Positions 33,325 to 35,765 of a stretch of DNA of 35,765 nt are shown here, in pieces. The DNA comes from an uncultured Lachnospiraceae bacterium (lineage in GTDB: Bacteria; Bacillota; Clostridia; Lachnospirales; Lachnospiraceae), in assembly GCA_947630125.1 (NCBI GenBank), contig CANRGO010000018.1:1-35765 (forward strand), written 5' to 3'. Position 1 is the first letter of the stretch. The number at the start of each line of letters is the position of its first letter. The notes under the pieces were generated by a model. That model was not told the origin of the DNA, searched no databases, and was given only the letters and a program-made list of their open reading frames with translations. Both the position numbers and the translations under genes were made by a program.

Positions 33325-33615
33325 TTATTCTGGAAGAAATATTTTTTTATGGTCTTTATCTTCTTTATATAGTACTATTTTTTTGCCAATCACATGAACA
33401 ACTTGTGAATGGCTTCTTTCTGCAAGCATTTGTGAAATTTGTTTGGGATCTTCTAAACAATTCTGAAGAACTGTAATTTTAATCAGTTCTTTTGTGTTAA
33501 ATGCTTCTGTTATAGCCTCTGTTACTTCTGGCGTAAGTCCATTTTTACCAATTTGAAAAATTGGAGTTAAGGTACTTGATAAGCCTTTTAAATATGCTCG
33601 TTGTCTACTGTTCAT
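33325..33615 (-). CDS. yhbY: YhbY family RNA-binding protein (CRM domain)
   Basis: A single CRM domain protein that associates with pre-50S ribosomal particles. Starts MNSRQRAYLKGLSSTL and has IGKNGLTPEVTEAI with the GxxG-like KNGL loop, then LIKITVLQN and HVIGKKIVLYKED. 96 residues, typical. It lies between obg and nadD, a conserved ribosome-assembly order in Firmicutes. Confidence 0.94.
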   Translation of the reverse strand: MNSRQRAYLKGLSSTLTPIFQIGKNGLTPEVTEAITEAFNTKELIKITVLQNCLEDPKQISQMLAERSHSQVVHVIGKKIVLYKEDKDHKKIFLPE

Positions 33616-33634
33616 AAGACTTCCTTTCTAATAT

Positions 33635-35035
<1,401 letters not shown>

Positions 35036-35036
35036 T

Positions 35037-35072
35037 TAAAAAAAGAGCTTCAAACTTAAACGTTCGAAGCTC
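35037..35072 (-). terminator. Terminator after the rplU-prp-rpmA operon
   Basis: On the minus strand, GAGCTTC and GAAGCTC arms (35066-35072 and 35045-35051) form a 7-bp stem extended by three inner pairs across one bulge, followed by at least seven T. A T run on the plus side (after 35073) could also serve the other strand, but no plus-strand gene ends here. Confidence 0.78.
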
Positions 35073-35085
35073 ATCTTTTTTCGTT

Positions 35086-35370
35086 TTAGACTTCTACAGG
35101 ATAAACGGAAGCTTGTTTTTTATCTCTTCCTTTTCTTTCGAATCTAAGAACTCCATCAACTAAAGCGAATAATGTATCATCTCCGCCTCGTCCAACATTG
35201 TTTCCTGGATGAATCTTAGTTCCGCGCTGTCTATATAAAATATTTCCTGCTTTTACGAATTGTCCGTCAGCTCTTTTTGCTCCTAATCTTTTAGACTCGG
35301 AATCTCTACCGTTTTTGGTAGAACCAACTCCTTTTTTATGAGCAAAAAATTGAAGGTTCATATTTAACAT
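35086..35370 (-). CDS. rpmA: 50S ribosomal protein L27 with cleavable N-terminal leader
   Basis: Component of the 50S subunit near the peptidyl-transferase centre. The N-terminus reads [20 protein letters not shown]: Firmicute L27 carries a leader that Prp cuts after LQFF, exposing AHKKG for ribosome function. The core [30 protein letters not shown] is typical. 94 residues. AGGAGGTG (35378-35385) inside the end of prp lies 7 bases upstream, so this ATG rather than the ATG three codons later is the start. Confidence 0.97.
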   Translation of the reverse strand: MLNMNLQFFAHKKGVGSTKNGRDSESKRLGAKRADGQFVKAGNILYRQRGTKIHPGNNVGRGGDDTLFALVDGVLRFERKGRDKKQASVYPVEV

Positions 35371-35374
35371 GGCA

Positions 35375-35704
35375 TTACACCTCCTCGATTTTAAGTTTTA
35401 AATACTTTTTTCCATATTGATGTTCAATTTCTTTTAATCCAAGAAGCATAGAATCTACTAATAATACAGCTTCCTTCGACGGATGTTCATTAAATTCACA
35501 AATAATGGTTCCAGTTTTTTCATTGGTCATCACATTGATTACCTCTGTTGTAAGTGTTTCTATTGAATTAATCATATTTATGACTAATACAGAAATAGCT
35601 GCACACACAATATCTTTCCCATAATTTGCAAAGCCCGCATGTCCATCGACATGAATTGCACTATATTCACTTGTTCTTGTTTTTTGAATTGTAATAGTCG
35701 TCAT
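35375..35704 (-). CDS. prp: Ribosomal-processing cysteine protease Prp
   Basis: Cysteine protease that removes the leader from L27. The catalytic dyad is visible as His in [13 protein letters not shown] and Cys in IVCAAISVL, the family signature GHAxxxxxGxDIVCAAVS. 109 residues. It lies between rplU and rpmA as usual in Firmicutes. No clear Shine-Dalgarno precedes its ATG, which is 8 bases after the rplU stop, so it may depend on translation of rplU. Confidence 0.95.
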   Translation of the reverse strand: MTTITIQKTRTSEYSAIHVDGHAGFANYGKDIVCAAISVLVINMINSIETLTTEVINVMTNEKTGTIICEFNEHPSKEAVLLVDSMLLGLKEIEHQYGKKYLKLKIEEV

Positions 35705-35712
35705 AACAAAAA

Positions 35713-35765
35713 TTAAGCATTGATTTTATCAATTTTAACTTGTGTGTATGCTTGTCTGTGACCAT
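35713..35765 (-). CDS. rplU: 50S ribosomal protein L21, C-terminal end (partial)
   Basis: Only the last 16 codons and stop lie in the window. On the minus strand they read GHRQAYTQVKIDKINA, the characteristic C-terminus of L21. The rest of the gene lies beyond the right edge, together with the operon promoter. It is the first gene of the rplU-prp-rpmA ribosomal cluster. Confidence 0.93.
   Translation of the reverse strand, partial: GHRQAYTQVKIDKINA

Overview
This is a gene-dense, AT-rich chromosomal window from a low-GC Firmicute. It is most likely a clostridium of the Lachnospiraceae type; this is inference from gene order and protein style, since no rRNA is present. The pointers are mreBCD-mrdA-minC-rodA-mgsA in one operon, an unusually long PBP2, a P-loop/HlyD-like/yggS/sepF block, a LexA plus YneA-like SOS pair, and L27 with a cleavable leader next to its protease Prp. 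TTG and GTG starts are frequent. I see no rRNA, tRNA, CRISPR array, insertion sequence, prophage or plasmid signature. No gene-free stretch exceeds 300 bases; the longest gap is the roughly 195-base yneA-lexA control region.

Layout. (1) 1-9879 (+): tRNA modification and mismatch repair: miaB (5' end outside the window), a SulP anion transporter, mutS, mutL, miaA and a PLP enzyme of the YnbB family. (2) 9978-19156 (+): radC, then the elongation/shape operon mreB-mreC-mreD-mrdA-minC-rodA-mgsA and a lipoprotein D,D-carboxypeptidase. minD and minE, normally between minC and rodA, are absent. (3) 19255-25734 (+): a small P-loop protein, a solitary HlyD-like membrane protein, yggS (ylmE), sepF, aroB, lspA, rluD and a cytidylate-kinase-like gene. 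aroB sits where ylmG-ylmH-divIVA would be expected. (4) 25825-27647 (-): dtd and an AI-2E-family permease. (5) 27762-29511 (+): a TtcA-like tRNA thiolase and a tyrosine recombinase. (6) 29508-30884 (-): a radical SAM/SPASM protein and a YneA-like LysM protein, divergent from lexA (+) across a region with one perfect SOS core and three weaker matches. (7) 31726-35765 (-): the ribosome-assembly cluster rplU(partial)-prp-rpmA, then obg-yhbY-nadD-yqeK-rsfS.

How it fits together. MreBCD, PBP2 and RodA form the elongasome. SepF, YggS and probably the HlyD-like protein belong to the division side. LexA and the YneA-like protein connect DNA damage to division arrest. The most interesting signals are the apparent loss of the MinD/MinE and DivIVA loci together with erosion of the MinD-contact motif in MinC, the uncharacterised P-loop/HlyD-like pair, a radical SAM gene that may be read from an SOS promoter, and a methylglyoxal synthase whose catalytic Asp is replaced by Glu. 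Family assignments come from motifs read by eye; no database search was run.
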